DNA of 64,000 nt from Actinoplanes lobatus (GCF_014205215.1 NZ_JACHNC010000001.1:2361001-2425000), one strand, 5' to 3'. Numbered from the stretch's first letter, positions 1-9,234 are shown. The notes: generated by a model not told the origin, from the letters alone. A program made the numbers and translations.

Positions 1-1135
1 TCGCACTGAGCGCCAGGTTGATCCCGAAGGCCAGGCGGAAACCGTACTGCTGGGACAGGCCGAAGAGCGGCGCCGCCAGGACCTGCCCGATCGGGAAGCT
101 GTTGGTGAACAGTGTGGTGGCCCGTCCCGGCTGCTCCGGCATCAGATCCTGTACGTAGGTGATGCCGAGCCCGGACGTCGCGGCGATGAAGAGCGCGTTC
201 GGGATCTGGGCCGCGACCAGCGTCCCGACCGACGACGAGGTGACCACGACGAGCTGGTACGCGACCGCGCACGCCGTCCCGCCGAGGATGATCCGGCGCA
301 GCGGGACGCGGGTGGACAGGACCCCGAAGCCCAGCATGAGCGGGATCTCCAGGGCGGCGCACAGGCCGAAGAGCAGGCCGGCGTCGCGGACCGAGCCGTT
401 CAGTTCGGTGCTCAGGAACAGCGGCATGACCTGACCGCCCAGCACCATGGTGGTCTGGAGCAGGGCGAAGCCGCACAGGATCGGCCACAGCACCCGGGGC
501 GCGCGGGCGGGCGGCTCGGCCTTCCTCTCCCGCGGTGCGGACGGGGCCTCCACGCCGGGCAGGAAGCGGACCGCGATCAGGGCGGCGAGCAGATAGAGGA
601 GGGCGGCCGCGCCGTAGACGTGGCGGAAGTCGCCGGTGTCGAGCAGCAGGGCGGCCATGGACGGGCCGCCCACCCAGGCGATCGAGAAGACGGTACGCAG
701 TGTGCTGATCCCGAGGGCGGTCCGGCCCGGATCATCTCGTTGCAGCACTTGACGGGCGTACGCGAAGGATTGTGGATAGAGCGCCCCGGACGCGGCCGTG
801 ACCGTCGCGGTGACCGCGAGCAGAATCCAGTAGTCCCGGATGAAGGCGGTCAGCCCGCTGGCGGCGAAGCCGGCCAGCGCGGCCGCGATGAGCAGCGCGC
901 GGCGGATCGGGAAGCGGTCCGAGGCGCGCCCGATGGCCGACGACACCGCCACCCCGGACAGCGAGGCGACGACCAGGAACGTGGCGGTCTGGACCGGTCC
1001 GGCGTGCACCTCGGTGCTGAGGAAGAGGCCGAGGAAGGGCCCGACCACCGCGGTGGCGATGCCCGAGGTCAGAAAGACCATGCCGAGAGGGAGGAGACGA
1101 CGGGACAACCGGAAGGAAACCTTCACGTTACGCAC
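1..1135 (-). CDS. MFS sugar-efflux-like transporter, C-terminus cut by window edge
   Basis: The reverse strand encodes a multi-helix protein beginning VRNVKVSFRLSRRLL with an early helix around GMVFLTSGIATAVVGPFLG. The DRFPIRR stretch after helix 2 resembles the MFS loop 2-3 signature, and the protein resembles SetA/SotB-type sugar efflux permeases. Reading continues without a stop to base 1, so roughly 378 residues are present and the C-terminus is missing. I chose GTG at 1135 because GAGGAG lies 7 nt upstream. A second in-frame GTG at 1126 has no clear ribosome site. The gene is divergent from clpB, and their promoters share about 70 bp. Substrate is unknown. Confidence 0.85.
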   Translation of the reverse strand, partial: MRNVKVSFRLSRRLLPLGMVFLTSGIATAVVGPFLGLFLSTEVHAGPVQTATFLVVASLSGVAVSSAIGRASDRFPIRRALLIAAALAGFAASGLTAFIRDYWILLAVTATVTAASGALYPQSFAYARQVLQRDDPGRTALGISTLRTVFSIAWVGGPSMAALLLDTGDFRHVYGAAALLYLLAALIAVRFLPGVEAPSAPRERKAEPPARAPRVLWPILCGFALLQTTMVLGGQVMPLFLSTELNGSVRDAGLLFGLCAALEIPLMLGFGVLSTRVPLRRIILGGTACAVAYQLVVVTSSSVGTLVAAQIPNALFIAATSGLGITYVQDLMPEQPGRATTLFTNSFPIGQVLAAPLFGLSQQYGFRLAFGINLALSA

Positions 1136-1164
1136 GTTACGGCTCCTCGAACCGGCGCGCTAAA

Positions 1165-1185
1165 GTTGAGCGCGCTACGCTCAAG
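1165..1185. promoter_or_regulatory. HAIR-type HspR operator upstream of clpB
   Basis: TTGAGC (1166-1171), seven bases, GCTCAA (1179-1184) followed by G. This closely matches the HspR-associated inverted repeat CTTGAGT-N7-ACTCAAG, which controls clpB and dnaK in actinobacteria. It sits 22 bp before the clpB start and could also affect the divergent MFS gene. No hspR gene is in the window. Confidence 0.85.
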
Positions 1186-1207
1186 TTTGTCGGCTGCAGG
1201 GGAGCTC

Positions 1208-3796
1208 ATGAACACCGAACGCTTGACCACGAAGAGTCGCGAAGTGATCACCTCCGCGGTCGCGGACGCCGGTCGCCGCGGGCACGCCACGGTCGAGCCC
1301 TGGCACATGTTGCAGGCGCTGCTCGACACCGGTGGCTCCACCGCCACCGCGCTGTTGCGGGCCGTCGGCGCCAACCCGGCCGACATCCGCCGGGCCGCGG
1401 TGCGGGTGATCGAGCAGCTGCCGTCCGCGCGCGGCGCGAGCACCGTCGAGCCCGGTCTGGCCCGGGAATTCGTCAACGCGATCGGCTCGGCCGAACTCAT
1501 CGCCAAGCCCCTCGGCGATGAGTATGTGTCCACCGAGCACCTGCTGGCCGGCCTGGCCCGGGTCGGTGGCGCGGTGTCGCAGGTGCTCAAGGCGGCCGGC
1601 GCCACCGAGGAGGCGCTGGTCGCCGCGTTCCCGCAGGTGCGTGGCGGGGATCGGCGGGTCACCACGGCCGATCCGGAGCAGACCTACAAGTCCCTGGAGA
1701 AGTACAGCGTCGACCTCACCGCGCTGGCCCGGGAGGGAAAGATCGACCCGGTGATCGGCCGGGACGCCGAGATCCGCCGGGTCGTCCAGGTGCTGTCCCG
1801 CCGGACCAAGAACAATCCGGTGCTGATCGGCGAGCCGGGCGTCGGCAAGACCGCGATCGTCGAGGGCCTGGCCCAGCGCATCGTGGCCGGCGACGTCCCG
1901 GAGACGCTGCGCGACAAGAAGCTGGTCTCGCTCGACCTCGGCGCCATGGTCGCCGGCGCTCAGTACCGCGGCCAGTTCGAGGAGCGCCTGAAGAGCGTGC
2001 TCGAGGAGATCCGCAGCTCCAACGGGCAGGTCGTCACGTTCCTCGACGAGCTGCACACGGTCGTCGGCGCCGGTAAGGGCGAGGGCTCGATGGACGCCGG
2101 CAACATGCTCAAGCCGATGCTGGCCCGTGGTGAGCTGCGCATGGTCGGCGCCACCACGCTGGACGAGTACCGGGAACACATCGAGAAGGACCCGGCCCTG
2201 GAGCGCCGGTTCCAGCCGGTCGTCGTCGGTGAGCCCACCGTCGAGGACACCATCGGCATCCTGCGCGGTCTCAAGGGCCGTTACGAGGCGCACCACCGCG
2301 TGCAGATCACCGACGCCGCCCTGGTCGCGGCGGCCAGCCTCTCCGACCGCTACATCAGCGACCGGTTCCTGCCGGACAAGGCGATCGACCTGATCGACGA
2401 GGCCGCCTCCCGGTTGCGGATGGAGATCGACTCCCGTCCCGTCGAGCTGGACCAGCTCCAGCGTCAGGTCGACCGGATGCGGGTGGAGCGGCTCGCCCTG
2501 GAGAAGGAGACCGACCCGGCGTCGAGGGCCCGGTTGGAGCGCCTGATCGCCGACCTGGCCGACCGCGAGGAGGACCTGACCGCCCTCAACGCGCGGTGGG
2601 AGCGGGAGCGCGGCGGGCTGAACCGGGTGGGTGAGCTGAAGAAGCAGCTCGACGAGGCCCGGGCCGCGCAGGAGCGGGCCCAGCGCGACGGCGAGTTGCT
2701 CGCGGCGTCCCGGCTGCTCTACGAGGTGATCCCGGCTCTGGAGAAGGAGATCCAGGCGGCGGCCGACTCCGAGGAGGAGAGCCCCGAACCGCCGATGGTC
2801 AAGGACGAGGTCGGCGCCGACGACATCGCCGAGGTCGTCTCCTCGTGGACCGGCATCCCGGCCGGCCGGATGATGGAGGGCGAGACCGCCAAGCTGCTGC
2901 GCATGGAGGAGTCGCTCGCCGCCAAGGTGATCGGCCAGCGCGAGGCGATCGCGGCGGTGTCCGGTGCGGTGCGCCGGGCCCGGGCCGGGATCGCCGACCC
3001 GGACCGGCCGACCGGCAGCTTCCTCTTCCTCGGTCCCACCGGTGTCGGCAAGACCGAGCTGGTGAAGGCGCTGGCCGGGTTCCTCTTCGACGACGAGCGG
3101 GCCATGGTCCGCATCGACATGAGCGAGTACGGCGAGAAGCACTCGGTGGCCCGTCTGGTCGGCGCCCCGCCCGGCTACGTGGGCTATGAGGAGGGTGGCC
3201 AGCTCACCGAGGCGGTGCGGCGCCGGCCGTACAGCGTGGTCCTGCTGGACGAGGTGGAGAAGGCCCACCCCGACGTCTTCGACGTGCTGCTCCAGGTGCT
3301 CGACGACGGCCGGCTCACCGACGGCCAGGGACGTACGGTCGACTTCCGCAACGCCATCCTGGTGCTGACGTCGAACCTCGGCTCGGCGACCGCCGACTTC
3401 ACGATGAGCGACGAGGAGCGCCACGACGAGGTGCTGGCCGCGGTCCGGGCGCACTTCAAGCCCGAGTTCCTGAACCGGCTGGACGACATCGTGGTCTTCC
3501 ACGCCCTCACCAAGGACGACCTGACCGCGATCGTCGACATCCAGCTGGCCCGGCTGCGGGCCCGGCTGGCCGAGCGGCGCCTCGAGCTCGTGGTCGCCCC
3601 CGGCGCGGTGGACTGGCTGGGCGAGCATGGGTACGACCCGATCTACGGCGCCCGGCCGCTGCGCCGGCTGGTCCAGTCCTCGATCGGCGACCTGCTGGCC
3701 AAGGCGCTGCTGTCCGGCGGGATCCGGGACGGGGACACCGTGGTGGTCGAGCTGAGCGAGAGCAAGGACGGCCTGTCGGTCCGGCGCGGCCTCTGA
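1208..3796 (+). CDS. clpB: ATP-dependent disaggregase ClpB
   Basis: This 862-residue Hsp100 chaperone has the full ClpB plan. An N-terminal Clp_N domain covers residues 1-145. AAA+ module 1 carries Walker A GEPGVGKT near residue 208, and a coiled-coil middle domain lies at about 400-530. AAA+ module 2 carries Walker A GPTGVGKT near 608, followed by the C-terminal ClpB_D2-small domain. It extracts polypeptides from aggregates together with DnaK/DnaJ/GrpE. The start is ATG 1208, with GGGGAG 6 nt upstream. The open frame upstream of it reads antisense through the MFS gene and is not part of the protein. The HAIR operator just upstream predicts HspR-controlled heat-shock induction. Confidence 0.97.
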   Translation: MNTERLTTKSREVITSAVADAGRRGHATVEPWHMLQALLDTGGSTATALLRAVGANPADIRRAAVRVIEQLPSARGASTVEPGLAREFVNAIGSAELIAKPLGDEYVSTEHLLAGLARVGGAVSQVLKAAGATEEALVAAFPQVRGGDRRVTTADPEQTYKSLEKYSVDLTALAREGKIDPVIGRDAEIRRVVQVLSRRTKNNPVLIGEPGVGKTAIVEGLAQRIVAGDVPETLRDKKLVSLDLGAMVAGAQYRGQFEERLKSVLEEIRSSNGQVVTFLDELHTVVGAGKGEGSMDAGNMLKPMLARGELRMVGATTLDEYREHIEKDPALERRFQPVVVGEPTVEDTIGILRGLKGRYEAHHRVQITDAALVAAASLSDRYISDRFLPDKAIDLIDEAASRLRMEIDSRPVELDQLQRQVDRMRVERLALEKETDPASRARLERLIADLADREEDLTALNARWERERGGLNRVGELKKQLDEARAAQERAQRDGELLAASRLLYEVIPALEKEIQAAADSEEESPEPPMVKDEVGADDIAEVVSSWTGIPAGRMMEGETAKLLRMEESLAAKVIGQREAIAAVSGAVRRARAGIADPDRPTGSFLFLGPTGVGKTELVKALAGFLFDDERAMVRIDMSEYGEKHSVARLVGAPPGYVGYEEGGQLTEAVRRRPYSVVLLDEVEKAHPDVFDVLLQVLDDGRLTDGQGRTVDFRNAILVLTSNLGSATADFTMSDEERHDEVLAAVRAHFKPEFLNRLDDIVVFHALTKDDLTAIVDIQLARLRARLAERRLELVVAPGAVDWLGEHGYDPIYGARPLRRLVQSSIGDLLAKALLSGGIRDGDTVVVELSESKDGLSVRRGL

Positions 3797-3801
3797 CGGT
3801 G

Positions 3802-3832
3802 AAGGGCCCCGGGGGAGACTCCCGGGGCCCTT
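3802..3832 (+). terminator. Terminator after clpB
   Basis: A 12-bp perfect stem (AAGGGCCCCGGG / CCCGGGGCCCTT) with a 7-nt loop starts 6 bp after the clpB stop. It probably also terminates the convergent small gene at 3835-4020. Confidence 0.85.
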
Positions 3833-3834
3833 CC

Positions 3835-4020
3835 TCACCTGTCCGCCTCCCGCTGCCGGTAGGCCTGTGTCATCAGTACGTCCGTGATGGCGTGTTCGCC
3901 GTCCGCGGACCAGATCCGTATGCCGTCTCGGTGGAGTTGGTACCGGACGTCGGTGAAACGTGTCCGGGTGTCGTCATGGTGAACGACGTCGAGGGTGTCG
4001 GCGTGGGGCATGGGACTCAC
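3835..4020 (-). CDS. Small hypothetical protein (61 aa)
   Basis: The translation begins VSPMPHADTLDVVHHDDTRT and ends in QAYRQREADR. It has no membrane segment or recognised domain, and its composition is charged and His-rich. GTG 4020 is preceded by AAGGA at a good distance, which supports real translation. An internal ATG at 4011 is the alternative start. The gene converges on clpB and shares its terminator. The roughly 300 bp to its right (4021-4316) hold no gene I can support and should contain its promoter and that of the next gene. Function unknown. Confidence 0.55.
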   Translation of the reverse strand: MSPMPHADTLDVVHHDDTRTRFTDVRYQLHRDGIRIWSADGEHAITDVLMTQAYRQREADR

Positions 4021-4316
4021 CGGTCCTTAACAGGTCTGGGGCGGCCGCGGTGTGGTCACGCGGCCGGCGTGATCGGAAGGGCGCCGTCAGCCGGTCTGCC
4101 TCGGCCCCGGGGAGATGTGCGCGGAGCGGGCGACTCGTGCGGGCACGGCGGATCGCTGGAGCTGCTCGCTTCCAGTCGGCCGCCATGGCATCGAAGTTTA
4201 GGTGGCGCCGTCCAGGCCTGCCGCCCCCCGATCGAGCGACGTTTTATGGTCATTCGGGCTCGGTCGCCTCGTCTGGCCTCCGGCGGATACCGTGAATTGA
4301 TCTATAGGAGGGCAGA

Positions 4317-5345
4317 GTGTCCGTACCGACATATCCGGGCCATCATCCACAACCGGCGCGACCGGTCACGGTGACCGCTTCATCGATACTGCTTTATCTC
4401 GTTGTGGCCATGCAGTTGCTGAGCGCCGGTCTGGTGGTGTCGATGATCGGTACGGTCACCGAGGCGTACCAGGACGCCATGGAGGCCGATGACTTTCCCG
4501 CTGAGATCGGCACCTTCATCAGCATCGTGCTGGTGGCGACGGCGGCCTTCTATCTGCTGATCGCGGTCGGCCTCGTCGTCCTGGCGATCTTCAACAACCG
4601 TGGCAAGAACGGGGCGCGCATCACCACGTGGGTGATCGCGGGCCTCGGCCTGTGCTGCAACTCGCTCGGCCTGGGCAGCTCGGTGGCCGACACCGCGGTC
4701 GGCGGGAACGTGCCGTCCACCGAACAGGCCCAGATCGAGGCGGACGTGGCGGCCGCCATGCCGGGCTGGTACGACGCGATCAGTCTCGTCACCTCGGTGA
4801 TCACCGTGCTGGCGCTGCTCGGTGCGGTCATCCTGCTCGCGCTGCCGCAGTCCAACGCGTTCTTCCGCCGCCCGGTGGCGTGGAACCCGGCGATGCCGTT
4901 CGGGCCCTACCCGAGCCTGCCCGGACAGCCCGGTTTCCCGGTCCAACCCGGATATCCGCACCAGGCGGGATATCAGCCGCAGCCCGGGTTCTACCCGCAG
5001 CCCACCTACCCGCCGGCTCAGCCGCCGGTCTTCCCGGTGCAGCCGACGTACCCGGGTGCGCCGACGTATCCGCCGCCACCGCCCAGCCATTTCGGTTCGC
5101 CCGAGCAGTACGGGCGGCCCGGTGAACCGGCTCCCGGCCTGCCGCCCTACCCCGGCCAGCCGGGCAGCGTGCCGCCGCAGGGGCTGGAGCCGTCCAGCGA
5201 TCCGTGGGCGCCCCCGCCGTCCCCGCCACCGCTGTCCTCGGCTCCGCCCGCGTCCTCGCCGTCCTCGGCTCCGCCGGCGCCGGAGCAGCCCCCGGCCGAC
5301 GGGGGAACACCTGAGGACGAGCCGCCCCAGCGGCCCGCCGGCTGA
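4317..5345 (+). CDS. Four-helix membrane protein with proline-rich C-terminal tail
   Basis: The 342-residue protein has four hydrophobic helices: residues about 20-45, 68-92, 100-120 and 155-180. They are followed by a 150-residue tail of Pro/Gln/Tyr/Gly repeats (PGYPHQAGYQPQPGFYPQ type). The tail is probably cytoplasmic and disordered. GTG 4317 is preceded by AGGAGG at 4307-4312, a strong ribosome site. No enzyme motif is visible. The next gene has the same architecture, so the two are likely ancient paralogues. Function unknown. Confidence 0.8.
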   Translation: MSVPTYPGHHPQPARPVTVTASSILLYLVVAMQLLSAGLVVSMIGTVTEAYQDAMEADDFPAEIGTFISIVLVATAAFYLLIAVGLVVLAIFNNRGKNGARITTWVIAGLGLCCNSLGLGSSVADTAVGGNVPSTEQAQIEADVAAAMPGWYDAISLVTSVITVLALLGAVILLALPQSNAFFRRPVAWNPAMPFGPYPSLPGQPGFPVQPGYPHQAGYQPQPGFYPQPTYPPAQPPVFPVQPTYPGAPTYPPPPPSHFGSPEQYGRPGEPAPGLPPYPGQPGSVPPQGLEPSSDPWAPPPSPPPLSSAPPASSPSSAPPAPEQPPADGGTPEDEPPQRPAG

Positions 5346-5353
5346 TCGCTATC

Positions 5354-5385
5354 GGACCGGTCCATCCATCCGGATGGACCGGTCC
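5354..5385 (+). terminator. Strong hairpin between two membrane-protein genes
   Basis: GGACCGGTCCATCC (5354-5367), a 4-nt loop, and its perfect complement (5372-5385) form a 14-bp stem 9 bp after the stop of the preceding gene. No T-tract follows, as is common for actinobacterial terminators. Confidence 0.75.
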
Positions 5386-5446
5386 GGCCACTTCCGGGCC
5401 CGCTACGCGATAGGTTCTTGCCAGCCGAACCCTGCGGGAGCCATCG

Positions 5447-6181
5447 ATGTCGTACGCCGCCCAGCCGCCGCCCGCCGCCGAGCCCCCGGCCACACCCCGG
5501 CCGGCCGCCGTCACCCTGGCGGTGGCCCTGCTCTGGGCCATGGCCGTGGCCGGTCTCATCTATGCGATCGGCATGGTGGCGGTCACGCCCGGGGTGGTCG
5601 GCCGGTTCCGTGACGCCGCCGGCTCGGAGACCGCCGAGAACTTCATCTCCGTGGTCTGGCTGATCTCCGCGCTGGCTCTGGTGCTCGCCTTTCTCGTGGC
5701 GGCCCTCTTCGCGGTGCTCGGGTTGGCGCTGCGGCGCGGCAGCCGCCTCGCCCGCGCGGTGACCCTGGGCGTGTGCGGCCTCGGCATCCTGGGCGGCTGC
5801 GGGACGCTCGCCGTGCTCGCCGCCGAGCGGTCGGGGGAGGCGGTGCCCGGTTCGGTGGGTGAGGCGCTGAGTGAGGCGTACCCCGAAGGGTGGATCGTGC
5901 TCAACATCGCGGTGGCCGTCGCGCAGGTGATCGGCTACCTCGTCGTGGGTGTTCTGCTGCTGACCGCGCCGGGGGAGTTCTTCGGCCGGACCGCCCCCGC
6001 CGGGACCGCTCTGCCGGGTTTTGTGCCGCCCGGCCAATTCGTCGCACCGTCCACCGGGTGGGCTGCTCCACAATCGAAGCCTTTTGTTACCGGCGGGTCC
6101 GAACCCGATCAGTTCTCGGATCAACCGTCGCCGCCGAAGTCGGAACCGAAGCCGGAAGACGAGTACTGGTCACGACCGTAG
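5447..6181 (+). CDS. Four-helix membrane protein, paralogue-like neighbour
   Basis: The 244-residue protein begins MSYAAQPPPAAEPPATPRPA. Its four predicted membrane helices lie at about 22-45, 70-98, 105-125 and 150-172. The tail after TAPGEFFGRTAP is hydrophilic. The helix spacing and a short proline-rich flank resemble the upstream protein at 4317-5345, but a hairpin separates the two, so they need not be co-transcribed. No catalytic motif or named domain is visible. Confidence 0.8.
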   Translation: MSYAAQPPPAAEPPATPRPAAVTLAVALLWAMAVAGLIYAIGMVAVTPGVVGRFRDAAGSETAENFISVVWLISALALVLAFLVAALFAVLGLALRRGSRLARAVTLGVCGLGILGGCGTLAVLAAERSGEAVPGSVGEALSEAYPEGWIVLNIAVAVAQVIGYLVVGVLLLTAPGEFFGRTAPAGTALPGFVPPGQFVAPSTGWAAPQSKPFVTGGSEPDQFSDQPSPPKSEPKPEDEYWSRP

Positions 6182-6558
6182 GAGTACGCGGTTCCGTATC
6201 GACGACTGTGGGTCACTCGAACGGGTACGGTCCGTTTCTGTCGCTGTCACTCGATCGGCTGTCCGGATAGATCGAGATCGGCCGGACGGTGGGTGTTTTC
6301 GCCCGTACGGACAAACGTGATTTCGCGGGTTCACAGGCTCTTCACAGCCCGACCATCAGGTGATCCTGAGGCCGGCGCGGGTACCGTGCAGACGTTAGGT
6401 GCTTTGAGCAGCATCTATGCTCCGAGGAAGGGCCGAGATCAGTTGGTAAATCTGTAAACCTTCTTTACAGAGTAGGCCAAAGCCCTGCGTCAATAGTTCC
6501 GTTCCGTCCTGCCGGGGGGAAAGTTTCCGGTTTCCGAACAGCCAGTACGCTCGATGTC
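6182..6558. other. Intergenic region with a perfect inverted repeat
   Basis: This stretch carries no gene I can support. It contains a perfect 8-bp inverted repeat, TCTGTAAA (6451-6458) and TTTACAGA (6464-6471), with a 5-bp spacer. The local sequence is unusually AT-rich for this genome. It could be an operator or a small transcript's hairpin. Confidence 0.5.
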
Positions 6559-6933
6559 ATGGAAGCAAGGCACGACCTGGGTAAATTCATCACTGAATTG
6601 TCCGTCGCGCAGCGTGGTGTCGTGCTTTCATCGGGTCGTGGGTTGAGTGGCGAACTGATGATCGCGCAGGGTGGCGTGACGGTCTCGACGCGTTCCGTGC
6701 TGAGTCATCGTCGAGGATCGGTGGACCGAAACAATCGACGAAATGACAATGTGGTCCGCCTCACTCCGGAGGCGGGGATCGAGACCCAGACACGGATGGG
6801 TAGCGACCAGAAGGCGACTGAGGCGTTGCAGGAGGCAGAGACCGAAGTCGTCATCGCACGAAAGGTGGACTGGGTGAGGGTGTCCGGTCGGCCGACTCGG
6901 CGATCGATGTCGGCCTTACGGCCCGAAAGTTAG
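6559..6933 (+). CDS. Doubtful small reading frame (124 aa)
   Basis: The frame begins MEARHDLGKFITELSVAQRG and is Arg- and Ser-rich with no recognised domain. Third codon positions are less GC-biased than in surrounding genes (AAA, GAA, TCA and CGA codons are frequent), and no clear ribosome site precedes the ATG. It could be a fast-evolving or recently acquired gene, or simply a chance frame in a regulatory region upstream of the ArsR gene. Confidence 0.3.
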   Translation: MEARHDLGKFITELSVAQRGVVLSSGRGLSGELMIAQGGVTVSTRSVLSHRRGSVDRNNRRNDNVVRLTPEAGIETQTRMGSDQKATEALQEAETEVVIARKVDWVRVSGRPTRRSMSALRPES

Positions 6934-6943
6934 CCGGTTCGTT

Positions 6944-6959
6944 CCTGCACACATGCAGG
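6944..6959. promoter_or_regulatory. Candidate operator upstream of ArsR gene
   Basis: CCTGCA-CACA-TGCAGG is a 6-bp inverted repeat 33 bp before the ArsR start. Its position would suit autoregulation, but this is inference only. Confidence 0.3.
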
Positions 6960-6992
6960 AGAATCGATGCAGTTGGTGGAAGGATGGAGATC

Positions 6993-7361
6993 GTGGGAAC
7001 TGCGTTGGCGGAAATGACGATGCCTCAGATCTCGCCGCTTGCCGGCGAGCCTATTGAACGCGCTGACGCTGAGCGCCTGGCGGGAGTGCTCAAGGCGCTC
7101 GCCGACCCGGCTCGGCTACGGCTGTTGAGCCTTATCCAGTCCGCCACGGATGGTGAGGCGTGCGTCTGCGACCTGACGGCCCCCCTGGGCCTTTCGCAGC
7201 CGACCGTGAGTCACCACCTGCGGATCCTGACGGAGGCGGGTCTGCTGGAGCGTGAGAAGCGTGGTGTGTGGGCGTACTACCGGCTGGTGCCGACCGCTAT
7301 CGCCACCATCGCGGACCTGCTGACCCCGCCGCGGAAGCGGGCCACCAAGAAGGCCCGCTGA
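6993..7361 (+). CDS. ArsR/SmtB-family metalloregulator
   Basis: This winged-helix repressor has 122 residues. The N-terminal helix leads to VLKALADPARLRLLSLI, then ACVCDL, the cysteine pair used by ArsR-type arsenite sensors (CVCD motif). The recognition helix is LSQPTVSHHLRIL. A basic tail ends KRATKKAR. GTG 6993 is preceded by GGAAGG at 9 nt. An upstream in-frame ATG at 6984 abuts that site and is less likely. No arsenate reductase or efflux gene is adjacent, so its target is not evident from context. Confidence 0.9.
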   Translation: MGTALAEMTMPQISPLAGEPIERADAERLAGVLKALADPARLRLLSLIQSATDGEACVCDLTAPLGLSQPTVSHHLRILTEAGLLEREKRGVWAYYRLVPTAIATIADLLTPPRKRATKKAR

Positions 7362-7461
7362 GCTGTCGGTAGCGACCTGGCGTCACTGATTTATGGGGGC
7401 GTGGCGCCAGGCCGAGGACCCCGGCTCAACGGACTGGGCCGGCGGACCTGAGGAGGAACGG

Positions 7462-8136
7462 GTGAACTACGTCCCCGGTGACCTGCGTGATCAACTCGCG
7501 CATGTGGGTTACGACGTGGTGCAGGCCGGCCTCGTGTGTGGATCGGGCGGCAATCTGTCCGCCCGCATTCCCGACGAGGACGCCATCTGGGTCACCGCGA
7601 GTGGATCCTGGCTGGACCGGCTGAGCCGGAGCACCTTCGTGCCGGTGCGGATCTCCGACGCGGCGCCCGCCGTCGTCGGCGCCATACCGCCGGCACGGAT
7701 CGAGCCGACCAGTGAGCTGGCGCTGCACCTCGCGCTCTACCGGGCACGGCCGGACATCAACGCGGTGGTTCATCTCCACCCGCAGACGGCTCTGCTGCTG
7801 GACGCCCTGGGCGAGCACATCCGGATCGTGACCACCGACCACGCGTACTACGTGCGGCGGGTGTCGACCGTGCCGTTCCGGCTTCCGGGCAGCACCGAGC
7901 TGGCCGCGCTGACCGCGGCGATGGCCGCCGACGGCACCGACTGCCTGGTGCTCAGCCAGCACGGGTGCGTGGTGATGGGCGACTCCGTGGAACTCGCCCA
8001 CAAACGGGCACGCAATCTGGAGGAGGCGGCGTCGCTCACGTACCGGGCGCTCACCGCGGGCCGGCTGGAGGACCTTCGGGAGTGCCCGGAGGAGTTCCTG
8101 GAGCGGCTCTCCGGATCCACCGCCGTAACGGTGTAG
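7462..8136 (+). CDS. Class II aldolase/adducin family protein
   Basis: The 224-residue protein matches the L-fuculose/L-ribulose-phosphate aldolase fold. GSGGNLSARI forms the phosphate-binding loop. EPTSELALHLALYRARPDINAVVHLHP carries the catalytic Glu and two zinc-binding His residues. LSQHGCVVMG carries the third zinc His. Such enzymes cleave or epimerise sugar phosphates, and the exact substrate cannot be read. GTG 7462 is chosen because GAGGAGG lies just upstream. The in-frame extension to 7393 lacks a ribosome site. It converges with the DedA gene. Confidence 0.9.
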   Translation: MNYVPGDLRDQLAHVGYDVVQAGLVCGSGGNLSARIPDEDAIWVTASGSWLDRLSRSTFVPVRISDAAPAVVGAIPPARIEPTSELALHLALYRARPDINAVVHLHPQTALLLDALGEHIRIVTTDHAYYVRRVSTVPFRLPGSTELAALTAAMAADGTDCLVLSQHGCVVMGDSVELAHKRARNLEEAASLTYRALTAGRLEDLRECPEEFLERLSGSTAVTV

Positions 8137-8148
8137 GCAGGAACGGAA

Positions 8149-8179
8149 AAGGCCGGCTCCCGATCCCGGGGCCGGCCTT
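8149..8179. terminator. Bidirectional terminator between aldolase and DedA genes
   Basis: AAGGCCGGC (8149-8157) pairs with GCCGGCCTT (8171-8179) between two convergent genes. Confidence 0.8.
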
Positions 8180-8193
8180 CCGTCTGTCCGCCG

Positions 8194-9186
8194 TCAGTTG
8201 CGCGGCGGCCACTGCTGCTGGTCGCCGTAGGGTTGCTGCTGCCCGTACTGCTGGGGCGGGTACTGCGGCTGCGGCTGCGGGTAGGCGGGCTGCCCGTACG
8301 CCTGCTGGTTGGGGTGGGCCTGCGGCTGAGCCTGCTGCGGGTAGGCCGGCTGCTGCGGGGCCTGGTGGTGGTGCTCCTGGAAGTCCTGGAACTCGTGGCG
8401 GGCGGCGTCGGCCATGCCCGCGACGCTGGCCGCGGCGACGACACCGATGGCGGCCGCCGGCTCCGGGCCCTTGTGCAGTCCCTTCTTCTTCGCCTTCCGC
8501 TCACGCAGGATCTCGATACCGATGGGCAGCACCGAGATCAGGACGATCAGCACGACCACCGGCAGGATGTAGTGGTCGATCTGGTCGCCGATGGTGTCGT
8601 AGATCTGTTGCGCCAGCAGGTAGCCGAGCAGGATGATGCCGTCGGTCCAGAGGATGGCGCCCACGATGTTCCACACCAGGAACTGGCGGGCCGGCATGCC
8701 GAGCGTGCCGGCGACCGGGTTGAGGAACGTGCGGACGATCGGGATGAAGCGCGCCAGCACGACGGCCTTGGCCGGGCCGAACTTCTCGAAGTAGTACTCC
8801 GCCTTCTCGACGTACTCCCGCTTGAAGAGTTTCGAGTCCGGCTTGTCGAACATCCGGCGCCCGTACTTCGCGCCCAGCCAGTGCCCGAGCTGGGCGCCGA
8901 TGACGGCACAGACCGGGGCGCCGATCAGCAGCCCGACGATGGACAGCTTCGCGCCCGGACCGAAGATCGAGTCGGCCACCGAGGAGGCCGCGACGCCCGC
9001 CAGGAACAACAGGGAGTCACCGGGGAAGAAGAAGCCGGCCAGCAGGCCGGTCTCCGCGAAGAGAATGGCCAAGACACCCGGCAACCCGAAGGCACTGAGC
9101 AGGTCCTTCGGGTCCATCGGGTTCAGCGCGAGCTGCTCCGTGAGCGCATGGATGTCCACGAGGAGCCAGGGTACCGGCCGATGCAC
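8194..9186 (-). CDS. DedA-family membrane protein with Gln/Pro/Tyr-rich tail
   Basis: The DedA (SNARE-associated, VTT) core spans residues 30-225. Recognisable parts are AETGLLAGFFFPGDSLLF, GHWLGAKYGRR, the conserved Arg-rich segment VVLARFIPIVRTFLNPVAGTLGM, and YLLAQQI. DedA proteins act as phospholipid flippases or scramblases in the inner membrane. Beyond residue 255 is a 75-residue low-complexity tail of Gln, Pro and Tyr repeats ending WPPRN, unusual for the family. The start is uncertain: GTG 9186 is used, and GTG near 9159 (VDIHALTEQ) is possible. Confidence 0.92.
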   Translation of the reverse strand: MHRPVPWLLVDIHALTEQLALNPMDPKDLLSAFGLPGVLAILFAETGLLAGFFFPGDSLLFLAGVAASSVADSIFGPGAKLSIVGLLIGAPVCAVIGAQLGHWLGAKYGRRMFDKPDSKLFKREYVEKAEYYFEKFGPAKAVVLARFIPIVRTFLNPVAGTLGMPARQFLVWNIVGAILWTDGIILLGYLLAQQIYDTIGDQIDHYILPVVVLIVLISVLPIGIEILRERKAKKKGLHKGPEPAAAIGVVAAASVAGMADAARHEFQDFQEHHHQAPQQPAYPQQAQPQAHPNQQAYGQPAYPQPQPQYPPQQYGQQQPYGDQQQWPPRN

Positions 9187-9234
9187 GGCCGGTACCTGTA
9201 TGAATGCTGTGCTATTCAGAAAGTAACCGACCGG

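Noticed and set aside
620..1207. In-frame extension of clpB upstream of 1208
   Set aside because: It reads antisense through the MFS transporter gene, gives a nonsense Arg/Gly-rich sequence, and ATG 1208 has its own ribosome site and the true Clp_N start.
1181..3838. 885-codon open frame on the strand opposite clpB
   Set aside because: It mirrors the GC-biased codons of clpB, and the product is low-complexity His/Gln/Leu/Arg without domains. Similar long antisense frames over pnkp, purA and purL were dropped for the same reason.
7393..7461. Longer N-terminus for the class II aldolase
   Set aside because: The extra residues are not aldolase-like, and GTG 7462 has GAGGAGG immediately upstream.
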